Source of the DNA: Georgenia thermotolerans
Lineage (GTDB): Bacteria; Actinomycetota; Actinomycetes; Actinomycetales; Actinomycetaceae
DNA: 32,134 nt
Direction of reading: 5' to 3'
Assembly: GCF_009193185.1 (NCBI RefSeq)
Contig: NZ_VUKF01000049.1
Location: forward strand, 1 to 32,134
Part shown: positions 10,053 to 17,975 of the stretch, in pieces
How positions within the stretch are numbered: position 1 is the stretch's first letter
How the letters are laid out: each line of letters opens with the position of its first letter
Position numbers and translations under genes: made by a program
Notes under the pieces: generated by a model
What the model was told of the DNA's origin: nothing
The model's database searches: none
Seen by the model: the letters and a program-made list of their open reading frames with translations, nothing else

Positions 10053-10193
10053 GCCCCCATCATGCCGTGCCGCAGATCACGCGGCGGGTTCGCGCCGGGT
10101 CCGGTGCCCGCTTCGGGTGTGCGGCCGCGCCCGCCGGCCGGTTCGGGATGCGGGCCCCGTGCCTGGCACACTGGGAGCCGCGCTCGCGCGCGG

Positions 10194-10265
10194 TCCGCCC
10201 TGGTGTAACGGCAGCACGCAGGCCTTTGGTGCCTTGCGGTCCGGGTTCGAATCCTGGGGGCGGAG
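10194..10265 (+). tRNA. tRNA-Gln (anticodon TTG)
   Basis: Folding by eye gives a perfect 7-bp acceptor stem (TCCGCCC with GGGCGGA), a 4-bp D stem with GTAA-type loop, a T stem of five pairs with one G-U and the loop TTCGAAT, and a 5-nt variable loop. The anticodon TTG is at 10226-10228 and reads CAA, so Gln. The discriminator is G, and CCA is not encoded. The top pair of the anticodon stem (27-43) is a C/T mismatch. A CACACT hexamer at 10167-10172 may be its -10. Confidence 0.93.
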
Positions 10266-10335
10266 CCGGAGTCGTGTCGACGGGACGACCTTCCGCAGCG
10301 GCGCGGCGTGCGGCACGCGACCGCCCCGACGGCTG

Positions 10336-10357
10336 GCGCGCGCGGCCCCGCGCGCGC
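10336..10357 (+). terminator. GC hairpin downstream of tRNA-Gln
   Basis: GCGCGCGCGG and CCGCGCGCGC form an inverted repeat (practical stem 9 bp, 4-nt loop) about 70 nt after the tRNA. It may end the tRNA transcript before the glmU promoter. There is no T-run. Confidence 0.45.
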
Positions 10358-10370
10358 TCCACGGGCTGGT

Positions 10371-10406
10371 CCTCCGGACGGAGGTGCTCCGCCACGGCGC
10401 TAGAGT
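10371..10406 (+). promoter_or_regulatory. Putative glmU promoter with inverted repeat at -35
   Basis: TAGAGT (10401-10406) is a good -10. The -35 position (about 10378-10383) lies inside the inverted repeat CCTCCG-GA-CGGAGG (10371-10384), which could be an operator. The leader would be about 54 nt and carries AAGGGAG at 10455-10461. Confidence 0.45.
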
Positions 10407-10466
10407 GTTCGCTGCAAAGCACGCCCGGGGCGCGGCCGGGCGGTCATCCATCCCAAGGGAGCTGGC

Positions 10467-11969
10467 GTGAGCCTGACCCAACCTGCTGCTGTCGTCGTTC
10501 TCGCCGCGGGTGAGGGCACCCGCATGAAGTCCCGCATCCCCAAGGTGCTCCATGAGATCGGTGGTCGCAGCCTGCTGGGGCACGCGCTCACCGCGGCCCG
10601 GGCGCTGGACCCGGCCCGCCTCGCCGTCGTCGTCCGGCACCAGCGCGACGCCGTCGCCGCCCACGCCTCCGGGCTCGACGCCGGCGTGACGATCGTCGAC
10701 CAGGACGAGGTCCCGGGCACCGGCCGGGCCGTGCAGTGCGCGCTGGGCGCCCTCGACGCCGCCGCCGCCCTCGAGGGCCCCGTCGTCGTCATGGCCGGGG
10801 ACACCCCGCTGCTCGACGCCGGCACCCTCACCGAGCTGCTCGCCGCCCACGGCGCCGACGCCAACGCCGTCACCGTCCTGACCACCACCGTCGAGGACCC
10901 CCACGGCTACGGGCGCATCCTGCGCGAGGACGGCGCCGTCGTCGGCGTCGTCGAGGAGCGCGACGCCACCGCGGAGCAGCGGCAGATCCGGGAGATCAAC
11001 ACCTCCACCTACGTCTTCGACGCCGCCGTGCTGCGCGAGGCGCTCGGCGGGGTCGGCCAGGACAACGACCAGGGCGAGGTCTACCTCACCGACGTCGTCG
11101 CCCTCGCGCACCGCCGCGGCCTGCCCGTGCGGGCGATCTCCGTGGAGGACTCCTGGCTGGTCGAGGGCGTCAACGACCGCGTCCAGCTCGCCGCGCTCGG
11201 TGCCGAGCTCAACCGCCGCACCCTGGAGCGGTGGATGCGCGAAGGCGTCACCGTCGTCGACCCCGGCACCACCTGGGTCGACGTCGACGTCGAGCTGGCC
11301 CGCGACGTCACCCTGCTGCCCGGCACCCAGCTGCACGGGCGCACCCGGGTGGACGAGGGCGCCACCATCGGCCCGGACACCACCCTGCGCGACGTCGTCG
11401 TCGGGGCGGGTGCCACCGTCGTGCGGACCCACGGCTCCGACGCCGAGCTCGGCGCCGGGTCCACCACCGGGCCCTTCGCCTACCTGCGTCCCGGCGCCCA
11501 GCTCGGCGAGCGGGGCAAGATCGGCACGTTCGTCGAGGTCAAGAACGCCTCCATCGGCCCCGCGGCGAAGGTGCCGCACCTGACCTACGTCGGCGACGCG
11601 GAGATCGGGGAGGGCACGAACATCGGCGCCTCCTCGGTGTTCGTCAACTACGACGGCGTCGCCAAGCACCGCACCCGCATCGGCGCGCACGCGCGCACCG
11701 GCTCTGACAACATGTTCGTCGCGCCCGTCACGGTCGGTGACGGGGCGTACACCGGCGCCGGCACCACCGTCCGCGAGGACGTCCCGCCCGGCGCGCTGGC
11801 CGTCAGCGGCGGCCCGCAGCGCAACATCGAGGGCTGGGTGCTGCGCAGCCGGCCCGAGACGGACTCCGCCCGGGCCGCCGCGCGGGCGCTGGGCCACGGG
11901 CCCGAGACCACGACCCCCCGCGACCAGCAGGTCCCGGGTGCCACCGCAGAAGGGGACAACAACCGATGA
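10467..11969 (+). CDS. glmU: Bifunctional GlcN-1-P N-acetyltransferase / GlcNAc-1-P uridyltransferase
   Basis: GlmU makes UDP-GlcNAc from glucosamine-1-phosphate in two steps; the product feeds peptidoglycan and surface glycans. The 500-residue protein has an N-terminal pyrophosphorylase domain ([20 protein letters not shown], then [17 protein letters not shown] and the UDP-GlcNAc-binding INTSTYVFD). From about residue 255 it is a left-handed beta-helix of hexapeptide repeats. The acetyltransferase site carries [20 protein letters not shown], with its catalytic His. A Thr-rich tail of about 40 residues is usual for actinobacteria. The GTG has AAGGGAG 5 nt upstream. The stop overlaps the prs ATG as ATGA, so the two are coupled. 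Nearby surface-glycan genes would draw on its product. Confidence 0.97.
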   Translation: MSLTQPAAVVVLAAGEGTRMKSRIPKVLHEIGGRSLLGHALTAARALDPARLAVVVRHQRDAVAAHASGLDAGVTIVDQDEVPGTGRAVQCALGALDAAAALEGPVVVMAGDTPLLDAGTLTELLAAHGADANAVTVLTTTVEDPHGYGRILREDGAVVGVVEERDATAEQRQIREINTSTYVFDAAVLREALGGVGQDNDQGEVYLTDVVALAHRRGLPVRAISVEDSWLVEGVNDRVQLAALGAELNRRTLERWMREGVTVVDPGTTWVDVDVELARDVTLLPGTQLHGRTRVDEGATIGPDTTLRDVVVGAGATVVRTHGSDAELGAGSTTGPFAYLRPGAQLGERGKIGTFVEVKNASIGPAAKVPHLTYVGDAEIGEGTNIGASSVFVNYDGVAKHRTRIGAHARTGSDNMFVAPVTVGDGAYTGAGTTVREDVPPGALAVSGGPQRNIEGWVLRSRPETDSARAAARALGHGPETTTPRDQQVPGATAEGDNNR

Positions 11970-12946
11970 CCGGGATCATCACCAGCGGTGAGAAGCGGCT
12001 CGTGGTCGTGAGCGGGCGCGCTCACCCCGAGCTCGCTGCCGACGTCGCGCGCGAGCTCGACATCGAGCTGCTGCCGACGACGGCGTACGACTTCGCCAAC
12101 GGTGAGATCTACGTCCGGTTCAACGAGTCGGTGCGCGGGTCGGACGTGTTCGTGCTGCAGTCGCACACCGTGCCGATCAACCAGTGGCTCATGGAGCAGC
12201 TGATCATGGTCGACGCGCTCAAGCGCGGCTCGGCCAAGCGGATCACCGTGGTGGCCCCGTTCTACCCCTACGCCCGGCAGGACAAGAAGCACCGCGGCCG
12301 CGAGCCGATCTCTGCCCGCCTGGTCGCGGACCTGTTCAAGACGGCCGGCGCGGACCGGCTGCTCAGCGTGGACATGCACGCCGCCCAGTCCCAGGGCTTC
12401 TTCGACGGACCGGTGGACCACCTGTGGGCCATGCCGATCCTCAGCGACTACGTGCGCACCCGGATCGACACCAAGAACGCCGCGATGGTCTCCCCGGACG
12501 CCGGGCGCATCCGGGTGGCCGAGCAGTGGGCCGCCAAGCTCGGCGGCGTGCCGCTGGCGTTCGTGCACAAGACCCGCGACATCCGCCAGCCGAACCAGGC
12601 CGTGGCCAACCGCGTCGTCGGTGACGTCAAGGGCAAGACGGCGGTGCTCGTCGACGACATGATCGACACCGGCGGCACGATCGCCGAGGCGGTCAAGGTG
12701 GTGCTCGCGGCGGGGGCGACCGACGTCATCGTCGCCGCGACCCACGGGGTGCTCTCCGACCCGGCGGCGCAGCGGCTCTCGGAGTCCGGCGCCCGCGAGG
12801 TCGTCGTCACCGACACCCTGCCCATCCCGCCGGAGAAGCGCTTCCCGCAGCTGACGGTGCTGCCCATCGCGCCGCTGCTGGGCCGGGCCATCCGCGAGGT
12901 GTTCGACGACGGATCGGTCACGTCGCTGTTCGACGGCAACGCCTGA
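11966..12946 (+). CDS. prs: Ribose-phosphate pyrophosphokinase
   Basis: Prs transfers pyrophosphate from ATP to ribose-5-phosphate, making PRPP for nucleotides, His and Trp. The 326-residue protein shows the class I pattern: [33 protein letters not shown] (in part), the ATP/Mg loop [34 protein letters not shown], and the PRPP loop [13 protein letters not shown]. The ATG overlaps the glmU stop by 4 nt, with AGGGGA about 11 nt upstream. glmU-prs is a conserved pair; in many actinobacteria rplY comes next, but here about 14.5 kb intervene. A strong hairpin follows. Confidence 0.97.
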   Translation: MTGIITSGEKRLVVVSGRAHPELAADVARELDIELLPTTAYDFANGEIYVRFNESVRGSDVFVLQSHTVPINQWLMEQLIMVDALKRGSAKRITVVAPFYPYARQDKKHRGREPISARLVADLFKTAGADRLLSVDMHAAQSQGFFDGPVDHLWAMPILSDYVRTRIDTKNAAMVSPDAGRIRVAEQWAAKLGGVPLAFVHKTRDIRQPNQAVANRVVGDVKGKTAVLVDDMIDTGGTIAEAVKVVLAAGATDVIVAATHGVLSDPAAQRLSESGAREVVVTDTLPIPPEKRFPQLTVLPIAPLLGRAIREVFDDGSVTSLFDGNA

Positions 12947-12966
12947 GCGGCGGACCGAAGGTGTGA

Positions 12967-12997
12967 GGCGGGTGGCGGGCATGGCCTGCCACCCGCC
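12967..12997 (+). terminator. Terminator hairpin after prs
   Basis: A 14-bp stem (12967-12980 with 12984-12997) with one G-U pair closes a 3-nt loop, atg, 20 nt after the prs stop. It would isolate glmU-prs from the polysaccharide locus. Confidence 0.75.
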
Positions 12998-13049
12998 GTC
13001 GGCACGGCGGGTTCGCCCCGAACCCCGGACGGAGGGCGTCGTCCGGCGG

Positions 13050-13055
13050 TACGGT
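13050..13055 (+). promoter_or_regulatory. Putative leaderless -10 (TACGGT) of first glycosyltransferase gene
   Basis: TACGGT ends 7 nt before the GTG at 13063. The identical hexamer stands 6 nt before the GTG of the GT gene at 18842 on the other strand. Confidence 0.5.
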
Positions 13056-13062
13056 GCCGCGC

Positions 13063-13986
13063 GTGGACCCAGCCGAGGAGCGCGTGGCGGTCGTCGTCGT
13101 CACCTTCAATAGCGAGCCGCTGCTGCCCGACCTCCTCGCCTCTCTCCCGGCGGGACTCGCCGGCCTCGACTGGCACCTGGTCGTGGCGGACAACGCGTCG
13201 TCGGACCGCAGCGTCGAACGGGTGCGGCACCTCGCCCCCGACGCCACCGTCGTCGAGCTCGGGCGCAACGCGGGCTACGCGGCGGGCATCAACGCGGCCG
13301 TCGCTGCCGCCGGCGCGCACACGGCGGTGCTCGTGCTCAACCCCGACGTCCGGCTCGACCCCGGCTGTGCCGCCGAACTGCTCCGGGCGCTGCGCACGCC
13401 CGGCACGGGGATCGCCGTGCCGCGACTGCGGGACGCGCACGGGGAACTCATCCGCTCCATGCGCCGGGAGCCCACCGTGCTGCGGGCGCTCGGGGACGCG
13501 GTGCTGGGCACGGAGCGCGCCGGACAGCAGGACAGCCTCGGGGAGATGGTCACCCGTCTGGAGAGCTACCGTGGCGAGCAGCTCGCCGACTGGGCGGAAG
13601 GCTCCACCCAGCTCATCAGCGCCGAGTGCTGGCGCCGGTGTGGGCCCTGGGACGAGTCGTTCTTCCTGTACTCCGAGGAGGTCGACTTCGGACTGCGCGC
13701 CCGTGACGCCGGCTTCGCCACCCGGTACGTCCCGGCCGCGGGCGCAGTCCATCTCGAAGGCGGGTCGGGCAGCTCCCCCCGGCTGTGGGCCCTGCTCGTG
13801 ACCAACAAGGTGCGCCTCTTCCGGCGCCGACGGGGCGTGCTCCCGGCCCTGCCCTTCTGGGTGGTGATGCTGCTCCGCGAGGCCAGCCGGGCGGCCCTGG
13901 GACGGCCGCACAGCCGGGCCGCGGCAGCGGCCTTGCTCAATCCGCGGCACCTGCGCGAGCTGCCCGGGCCCGACCGCTTGGCGTAG
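13063..13986 (+). CDS. Family 2 glycosyltransferase, rhamnosyltransferase-like
   Basis: A 307-residue cytosolic GT-A enzyme that adds a sugar from a nucleotide donor to a growing glycan. The motifs are VAVVVVTFNSEPLLPDLLAS, VVADNASSDRS, LGRNAGYAAGINAAV and VLNPDVRLDPG (donor/metal site NPD), then GSTQLISAECWRRCGPWDES and FLYSEEVDFGLRARDAG, the acceptor side of WbbL/rhamnosyltransferase-like members. The C-terminal part (LWALLVTNKVRLFRRRRG) may touch the membrane. GTG 13063 was preferred to GTG 13054 because TACGGT lies 7 nt ahead, suggesting a leaderless mRNA. It converges with the deacetylase gene, 6 nt apart. The sugar cannot be determined. Confidence 0.88.
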   Translation: MDPAEERVAVVVVTFNSEPLLPDLLASLPAGLAGLDWHLVVADNASSDRSVERVRHLAPDATVVELGRNAGYAAGINAAVAAAGAHTAVLVLNPDVRLDPGCAAELLRALRTPGTGIAVPRLRDAHGELIRSMRREPTVLRALGDAVLGTERAGQQDSLGEMVTRLESYRGEQLADWAEGSTQLISAECWRRCGPWDESFFLYSEEVDFGLRARDAGFATRYVPAAGAVHLEGGSGSSPRLWALLVTNKVRLFRRRRGVLPALPFWVVMLLREASRAALGRPHSRAAAAALLNPRHLRELPGPDRLA

Positions 13987-13992
13987 TCGGGC

Positions 13993-14658
13993 TCACCGCC
14001 AGCGCTTCACCAGGCCCTTCGCCCACGAGGCGGCCCACGCCGCGCGCGAGGCGTGAAGTACCTCGGCGCGAAGCGACGCCGCCGTGTCGACGGTGCGTAC
14101 GCTGAAGCGCGGCTGGAGCCAGGCGCCGGTGCGCCCGGACCGCCGGTCGCTGGTGTGCACCGCGGCATACCCGAGCGAGCGGAGGCGTCGCAGCACGTGG
14201 CGGTCGTACTCGCCGCGGGGGAGCGCAGCCTCCTCCACGGAGGCGCCAATGAGCTCTGCGAGCCGCGCCCGAGCGTCCACGAGCTCGACACGCGCGGTGC
14301 GCGGATCCATCCCGCGCCAGCTGCGGTGGTCCATGCCGTGCGTGCCGAGGGTCATGCCGCGACGCCGCAGTTCGAGCACGTCGTCCGGGGAGAGGCTGCC
14401 TGCGGTGCCCAGGCGTCCGGCCAGGACGAAGAACGTGGCGTGCAGGCCCCGCTCCTCCAGCGCATCCACGCCGAGGGCGAGGTCGGACGCGTTGCCGTCG
14501 TCGAAGCTCAGGCGCACACCGGGCCAGGTCATCACCTCGTCGAGGATGCGGAGGTAGGCCTCGGCGGAGATCCAGTACGCGCTTTCGCCAGGCTCGAGCG
14601 GGCGGCGGGGGGTGCCGATGCCGTGGAAGCAGATGTTCAGCACCCGTGTGCCGGTCAT
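13993..14658 (-). CDS. Polysaccharide deacetylase (NodB domain), no signal peptide
   Basis: A 221-residue carbohydrate esterase 4-like protein, expected to remove N- or O-acetyl groups from a sugar. Motif 1 SFDDG (residues 51-55) supplies the catalytic and metal Asp; motif 2 THGMDH (106-111) supplies the two metal His; LPRGEYD (146-152) is a changed motif 3. FHGIGTP near the N-terminus is common in this group. No signal peptide or membrane helix is seen, so it should act in the cytosol, on a lipid-linked or nucleotide-bound sugar. The ATG overlaps the upstream GT stop as ATGA. It is last in the leftward wzz-wzy-GT unit. The substrate is unknown. Confidence 0.85.
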   Translation of the reverse strand: MTGTRVLNICFHGIGTPRRPLEPGESAYWISAEAYLRILDEVMTWPGVRLSFDDGNASDLALGVDALEERGLHATFFVLAGRLGTAGSLSPDDVLELRRRGMTLGTHGMDHRSWRGMDPRTARVELVDARARLAELIGASVEEAALPRGEYDRHVLRRLRSLGYAAVHTSDRRSGRTGAWLQPRFSVRTVDTAASLRAEVLHASRAAWAASWAKGLVKRWR

Positions 14659-15524
14659 CGGCTCTCCGCCTCGGCCTGGCGGGTGGAGTCATCCCTCTCC
14701 CAGCTCTGCGGGCTGCCGCGGCGTGCCAGGGCCGCGGCCACCAGCGTGACCGTGACGTAGACGACCGCCGCCGGCGCCAGCCAGGGCGCGGGCACGACGA
14801 CGTCTCGCAGCCATGACCAGCGATCGGAGGACCGTACGCTCCCGGTGACCTCCCCGCGCGCGGCTGAGGCCCGAAGCGCCCCCCCGCCGCGGCGGACGCG
14901 GACCAGGCGCCGGACAAGGTCGCGGGTGCGGAGCGGTGCTGGGACCCGCATGACGACGTCGTCCACCTGCAGCTTTTCCGCCGCGGTGAACTGGGCATCG
15001 ACGAAGAGATCGTCGGCCACCACCTCGGGGAAGACGCCGAACCTCGCCCGTCCCTCGGCGGACAGCACAAACATCCCCCGCCCGAAGAGGCTGCCGCGGT
15101 AGGCGGGCAGGCGTGAGTTGATCGCGAAGTAGGCCCGGACCACCCGCGGACGACCGGCGGCGTCGACGACGCGGCGTGGGGCGACGGCCAGCGGCCGCGG
15201 GCCGCCCGAGCCGGGATCCTCCAGCGCCGCGCAGAGCCTCTGGACCATCTCGGTGGTCGCCTCGAGGTCCGCGTCGAGGTAGACGCGCGGAAAGCCGGTC
15301 GCTTCGCGGTCGCCGGCGTTGAGCGCCCGGGACTTGCCCGCCTCGGGGACCTTCAGCACGCGCACGCCGGAGCGGGCAGCGGCCACCTGCGCCGTGCGGT
15401 CGGTGCAGCCGTTGGCGACGACGATCACGTCCAGCTCGCCGGGACGGGCGCCCGCAAGCAGAGCGTCCAGGCACTTGCCGATGACCCGCTCCTCGTTGTG
15501 CGCGGCGATGACGATACTGGTCAT
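14655..15524 (-). CDS. Family 2 glycosyltransferase with C-terminal membrane helix
   Basis: A 289-residue GT-A glycosyltransferase. SIVIAAHNEERVIGKCLDAL begins at residue 3; VVANGCTDRT, VPEAGKSRALNAG and the donor-binding VYLDADLEATTEMV follow. VVADDLFVDAQF holds the likely base-side acidic pair. Near the end is a hydrophobic helix (about residues 248-268, APWLAPAAVVYVTVTLVAAAL) and then SWERDDSTR. The ATG overlaps the stop of the Wzy-like gene (ATGA, 15521-15524) and the stop overlaps the deacetylase ATG, so it is in the middle of a tightly coupled unit. The open frame upstream of 15524 is only antisense-like sequence inside the Wzy-like gene. The sugar is unknown. Confidence 0.87.
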   Translation of the reverse strand: MTSIVIAAHNEERVIGKCLDALLAGARPGELDVIVVANGCTDRTAQVAAARSGVRVLKVPEAGKSRALNAGDREATGFPRVYLDADLEATTEMVQRLCAALEDPGSGGPRPLAVAPRRVVDAAGRPRVVRAYFAINSRLPAYRGSLFGRGMFVLSAEGRARFGVFPEVVADDLFVDAQFTAAEKLQVDDVVMRVPAPLRTRDLVRRLVRVRRGGGALRASAARGEVTGSVRSSDRWSWLRDVVVPAPWLAPAAVVYVTVTLVAAALARRGSPQSWERDDSTRQAEAESR

Positions 15525-16927
15525 GGGACCCCTCCCGGAGAAGCAGCGAGCGCCCCGACGGGTGCGCTCGGAGGTGCCGGCGGAGCGGGGTCCGCGGTCC
15601 CGGTACGCCGCAGCCCGGTCCGCTCCAGCGGTGAGGGCAACGGCCTGCCGTGTAACACGCCGTCGTGCCAGAGCGCACCAGCGACGCCCACGAGGACGAA
15701 GAGCATGATGGTCGCCTGGCCAAAGCTGAACAGGTCGAAGAACGCGCCCGAGACGCCGATCGCGAGCGTGGCCCCGAGAACCGCCTGGGCGCGGGACGCC
15801 GCGACGGCGTCGCGGGCCCGGCGGGCCGCCCCCCGGGCGCTGGCCAGCCCGAGGAGGAGCCAGACGATGACGCACCCCACGAGGACGATGCCTCCTTCGA
15901 CCAGGGACATGAGGTACTGGTTGTCGAGGTAGATGTACAGCTCGGGCCGGAACGTGCCCAGGCCGTATCCGAGCACGGGCGAGGACTCTACGAGGTCGTA
16001 GACCGCGGCGTAGGCCCGGGTGCGCGAGGCGATGCTGGTGTCCTCGGAGCTGTTGCGAAATGCTCCGAGGACGGTGCCGAGCAGGCCGGGCACCGTGGCC
16101 CGGAACATCACCAGCCCTGCCAGCCCGAGCACGAGCGCGACCAGCCGCTGCTGGCCGGTGAGCACCACCGCGTACGTGGCAAGCGCGAGCAGCAGCACGA
16201 GGATGCCCGAGCGGGAGACGGACATCGGTATCGCGGCGATGCACACGAACGTCCCGATCGCGGCCAGCTGGCGACCGAGGCGGGTCGGCCCGAAGCGGGC
16301 GAAGTGCAGCCCGATCGGTGTCACGGCGCCGGCGAGGACACCGAACTCGATGGGATGGTCGCTCGCGCCGCGCACGCGCAGGAACTCGTCCCGCATCATC
16401 TGCGCGGTGCCGTGCGCGTCCAGGCCCGGGATCTGAAACAGGTCGCTCCACTCGAACGGGACGACGAACTGCGCGACGGCCACGAACGAGCTGAGCGCCG
16501 CGCCGATCAGGAGCGCGAGGAGGAGCCGGTCGCACAGGCGAGGGGTGGCCGTGGCGGCAATGCCAAGAGCGACGACGGGCAGCGGGAACATCACCAGCGC
16601 GTAGCGGATTGCCCCGGCGGCCTCGACCGGGTCGAGCGCGCGCAGCCAGGAGGCGGCCAGGGAGCAGGCCAGTCCGAGCAGCAGGAGCCAGCAGCCGTAC
16701 TCCACCGGTGAGCTCCGGCGCGGCCGCTTCTGCTGCACCCACCCCAGGGCGACCGCCGCGGCGATCCAAAACACCATCAGCCGGGCCGGCCACCCGTTGG
16801 ACTTCAGAGGACCGGCGAGGACCACACTGGCCGGGATGGTGAGGGCGACGATCGGGAGCAGCTGGAGGGCGACCCACGGACCCCGTGGTCGCGACGGGGG
16901 CAGGAGTGCCCGGACGACGGTGCTCAC
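15521..16927 (-). CDS. O-antigen ligase/polymerase-like (Wzy-type) membrane protein
   Basis: A 468-residue multi-spanning protein, about 10-12 helices by eye. Proteins of this PF04932-like type either polymerise undecaprenyl-linked repeat units (Wzy) or ligate glycans to an acceptor. Typical motifs are VRGASDHPIEFGVLAG, MSVSRSGILVLLL, a periplasmic-side stretch with SSPVLGYGLGTF, and LDNQYLMSLVEGG. The last 45 residues are a Pro-rich cytoplasmic tail. The GTG start overlaps the Wzz stop (GTGA, 16924-16927) and the stop overlaps the next GT start. Beside a Wzz-like protein, polymerase is more likely than ligase. The wzy name is not assigned since the activity cannot be told from sequence. Confidence 0.85.
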   Translation of the reverse strand: MSTVVRALLPPSRPRGPWVALQLLPIVALTIPASVVLAGPLKSNGWPARLMVFWIAAAVALGWVQQKRPRRSSPVEYGCWLLLLGLACSLAASWLRALDPVEAAGAIRYALVMFPLPVVALGIAATATPRLCDRLLLALLIGAALSSFVAVAQFVVPFEWSDLFQIPGLDAHGTAQMMRDEFLRVRGASDHPIEFGVLAGAVTPIGLHFARFGPTRLGRQLAAIGTFVCIAAIPMSVSRSGILVLLLALATYAVVLTGQQRLVALVLGLAGLVMFRATVPGLLGTVLGAFRNSSEDTSIASRTRAYAAVYDLVESSPVLGYGLGTFRPELYIYLDNQYLMSLVEGGIVLVGCVIVWLLLGLASARGAARRARDAVAASRAQAVLGATLAIGVSGAFFDLFSFGQATIMLFVLVGVAGALWHDGVLHGRPLPSPLERTGLRRTGTADPAPPAPPSAPVGALAASPGGVP

Positions 16928-17778
16928 GGCCGTCGGACGGTGGCCGCCCCTGGCCGAACGAGCCGCCGGCCCGCTCCCGCCCCGTCGGCTTCGGCGGGGG
17001 GCGCGCCCTTAACGGTGGGCGCCGGGCGGCGGTAGTCCTGCGTGGCAGGCTCTTCCGCCGTGGCAGGCTCCTTCGCGGTGGAAGGCCCGTCGTCACCGGC
17101 CGGTGCTGGTAATCCGGCTGCCGCCGCACCGTGCCGGCCCCGGCGCGCGCGCCGGGGCCGGCGCGCGAGCATCAGGTCGGCGACCGTGGCGGCCGCGGCG
17201 GCGACCCCGCACCCGACGACGGCGATAGCGCCCGCCGCGCGCAACCGGCTCGGCGTGATGTCCTCCACGGCCCCCGCGGGGACCGCCGGCGCCAGGCGGT
17301 AGTGGGTGTTCGGCGGCGCTCCGGCGCTCTCCTGCACCTCGTCGAGGACGACGGCGGCCTCTGCGGCGATCTTGTCGAGGAGGGCGTAGACCGCCTCGGG
17401 GGACGACTGGGTGGCGTCGATGGTGACGATCGGCTGGGACTCGGACTTCTGGGCCTTGACGGACTCGCTCGTCAGGCCCTCGACCCCCAGCCGGTCCCGG
17501 AACACCGAGCTGTTGATGTTGCGCCCGAGCACGGCGGCCGCGAACTGCGCCCCGCCCTGACCGGCGTACGGGTTCTCCGGCTCCGGAGCGGCGTCGGGCT
17601 GGTCGGCGGTGCCGGCGGTCTGCTGGAGACTGGGCAGGACCACCACGGAGGCCGAGGCGGTGTAGACAGGCTCGACGGACTTGTACGACTGCAGCGCAAG
17701 CCACCCCGCGACGGCGACCAGGGGGACCGTCACGTACCAGCGCCGCAGGCACGCGCCGACAATGCTGAACAGGTCCAT
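16924..17778 (-). CDS. Wzz/YveK-like chain-length determinant protein
   Basis: A 284-residue membrane protein with two helices: YVTVPLVAVAGWLALQSYK near residue 14-32 and AAGAIAVVGCGVAAAAATVA near 190-210. The roughly 150-residue extracytoplasmic part between them starts SASVVVLPSLQQ, the usual Wzz entry, and continues with VFRDRLGVEGL. The cytoplasmic tail is Pro/Ala/Glu-rich, contains the repeats AKEPATAEEPATQ, and has no BY-kinase Walker motif, so the kinase would be separate or absent. The ATG at 17778 has GAGGAG 7 nt upstream. It sets the length of polymers with the Wzy-like protein whose gene it overlaps by 4 nt. The frame extends upstream to 18300 but without family sequence. Confidence 0.82.
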   Translation of the reverse strand: MDLFSIVGACLRRWYVTVPLVAVAGWLALQSYKSVEPVYTASASVVVLPSLQQTAGTADQPDAAPEPENPYAGQGGAQFAAAVLGRNINSSVFRDRLGVEGLTSESVKAQKSESQPIVTIDATQSSPEAVYALLDKIAAEAAVVLDEVQESAGAPPNTHYRLAPAVPAGAVEDITPSRLRAAGAIAVVGCGVAAAAATVADLMLARRPRRARRGRHGAAAAGLPAPAGDDGPSTAKEPATAEEPATQDYRRPAPTVKGAPPAEADGAGAGRRLVRPGAATVRRP

Positions 17779-17837
17779 CGACAATCTCCTCGCACCCGAC
17801 GACGGGCCAGCTGACGTGCGCCTTCGCCGGCGCCATT

Positions 17838-17899
17838 CGTTCGATGAACGTACAGCCGCGTCGGCTGCCGCACGGTGGGTATCGGTCGCGCAATTGCGC
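17838..17899 (-). promoter_or_regulatory. Regulatory region before wzz-like gene, with two palindromes
   Basis: In the 197-bp gap before the Wzz-like gene are the perfect palindrome GCGCAATTGCGC (17888-17899) and the inverted repeat CGTTC-GAT-GAACG (17838-17850). The second overlaps a possible minus-strand -10, TACGTT (17852-17847), giving a leader of about 60 nt. The base composition is less GC-rich than the genes. Confidence 0.35.
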
Positions 17900-17975
17900 A
17901 GCCGGTGGGGAGATTCCGTGAAGGGCTGCGGCCGAAGCGTTCGGCGGAACGTGGTGTCGTCGCCGGTGCTGTCCG

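Noticed and set aside
10167-10172. TGGCACACT before tRNA-Gln as a sigma-54 type site
   Set aside because: Actinobacteria generally lack sigma-54, and the matching TTGC half is absent; a sigma-70-like -10 is the simpler reading.
15525-17129. Extension of the GT frame at 14655-15524 into a protein of over 800 residues
   Set aside because: The added part is Arg/Pro-rich shadow sequence opposite to the codon pattern of the wzy- and wzz-like genes, and the GT domain begins at ATG 15524.
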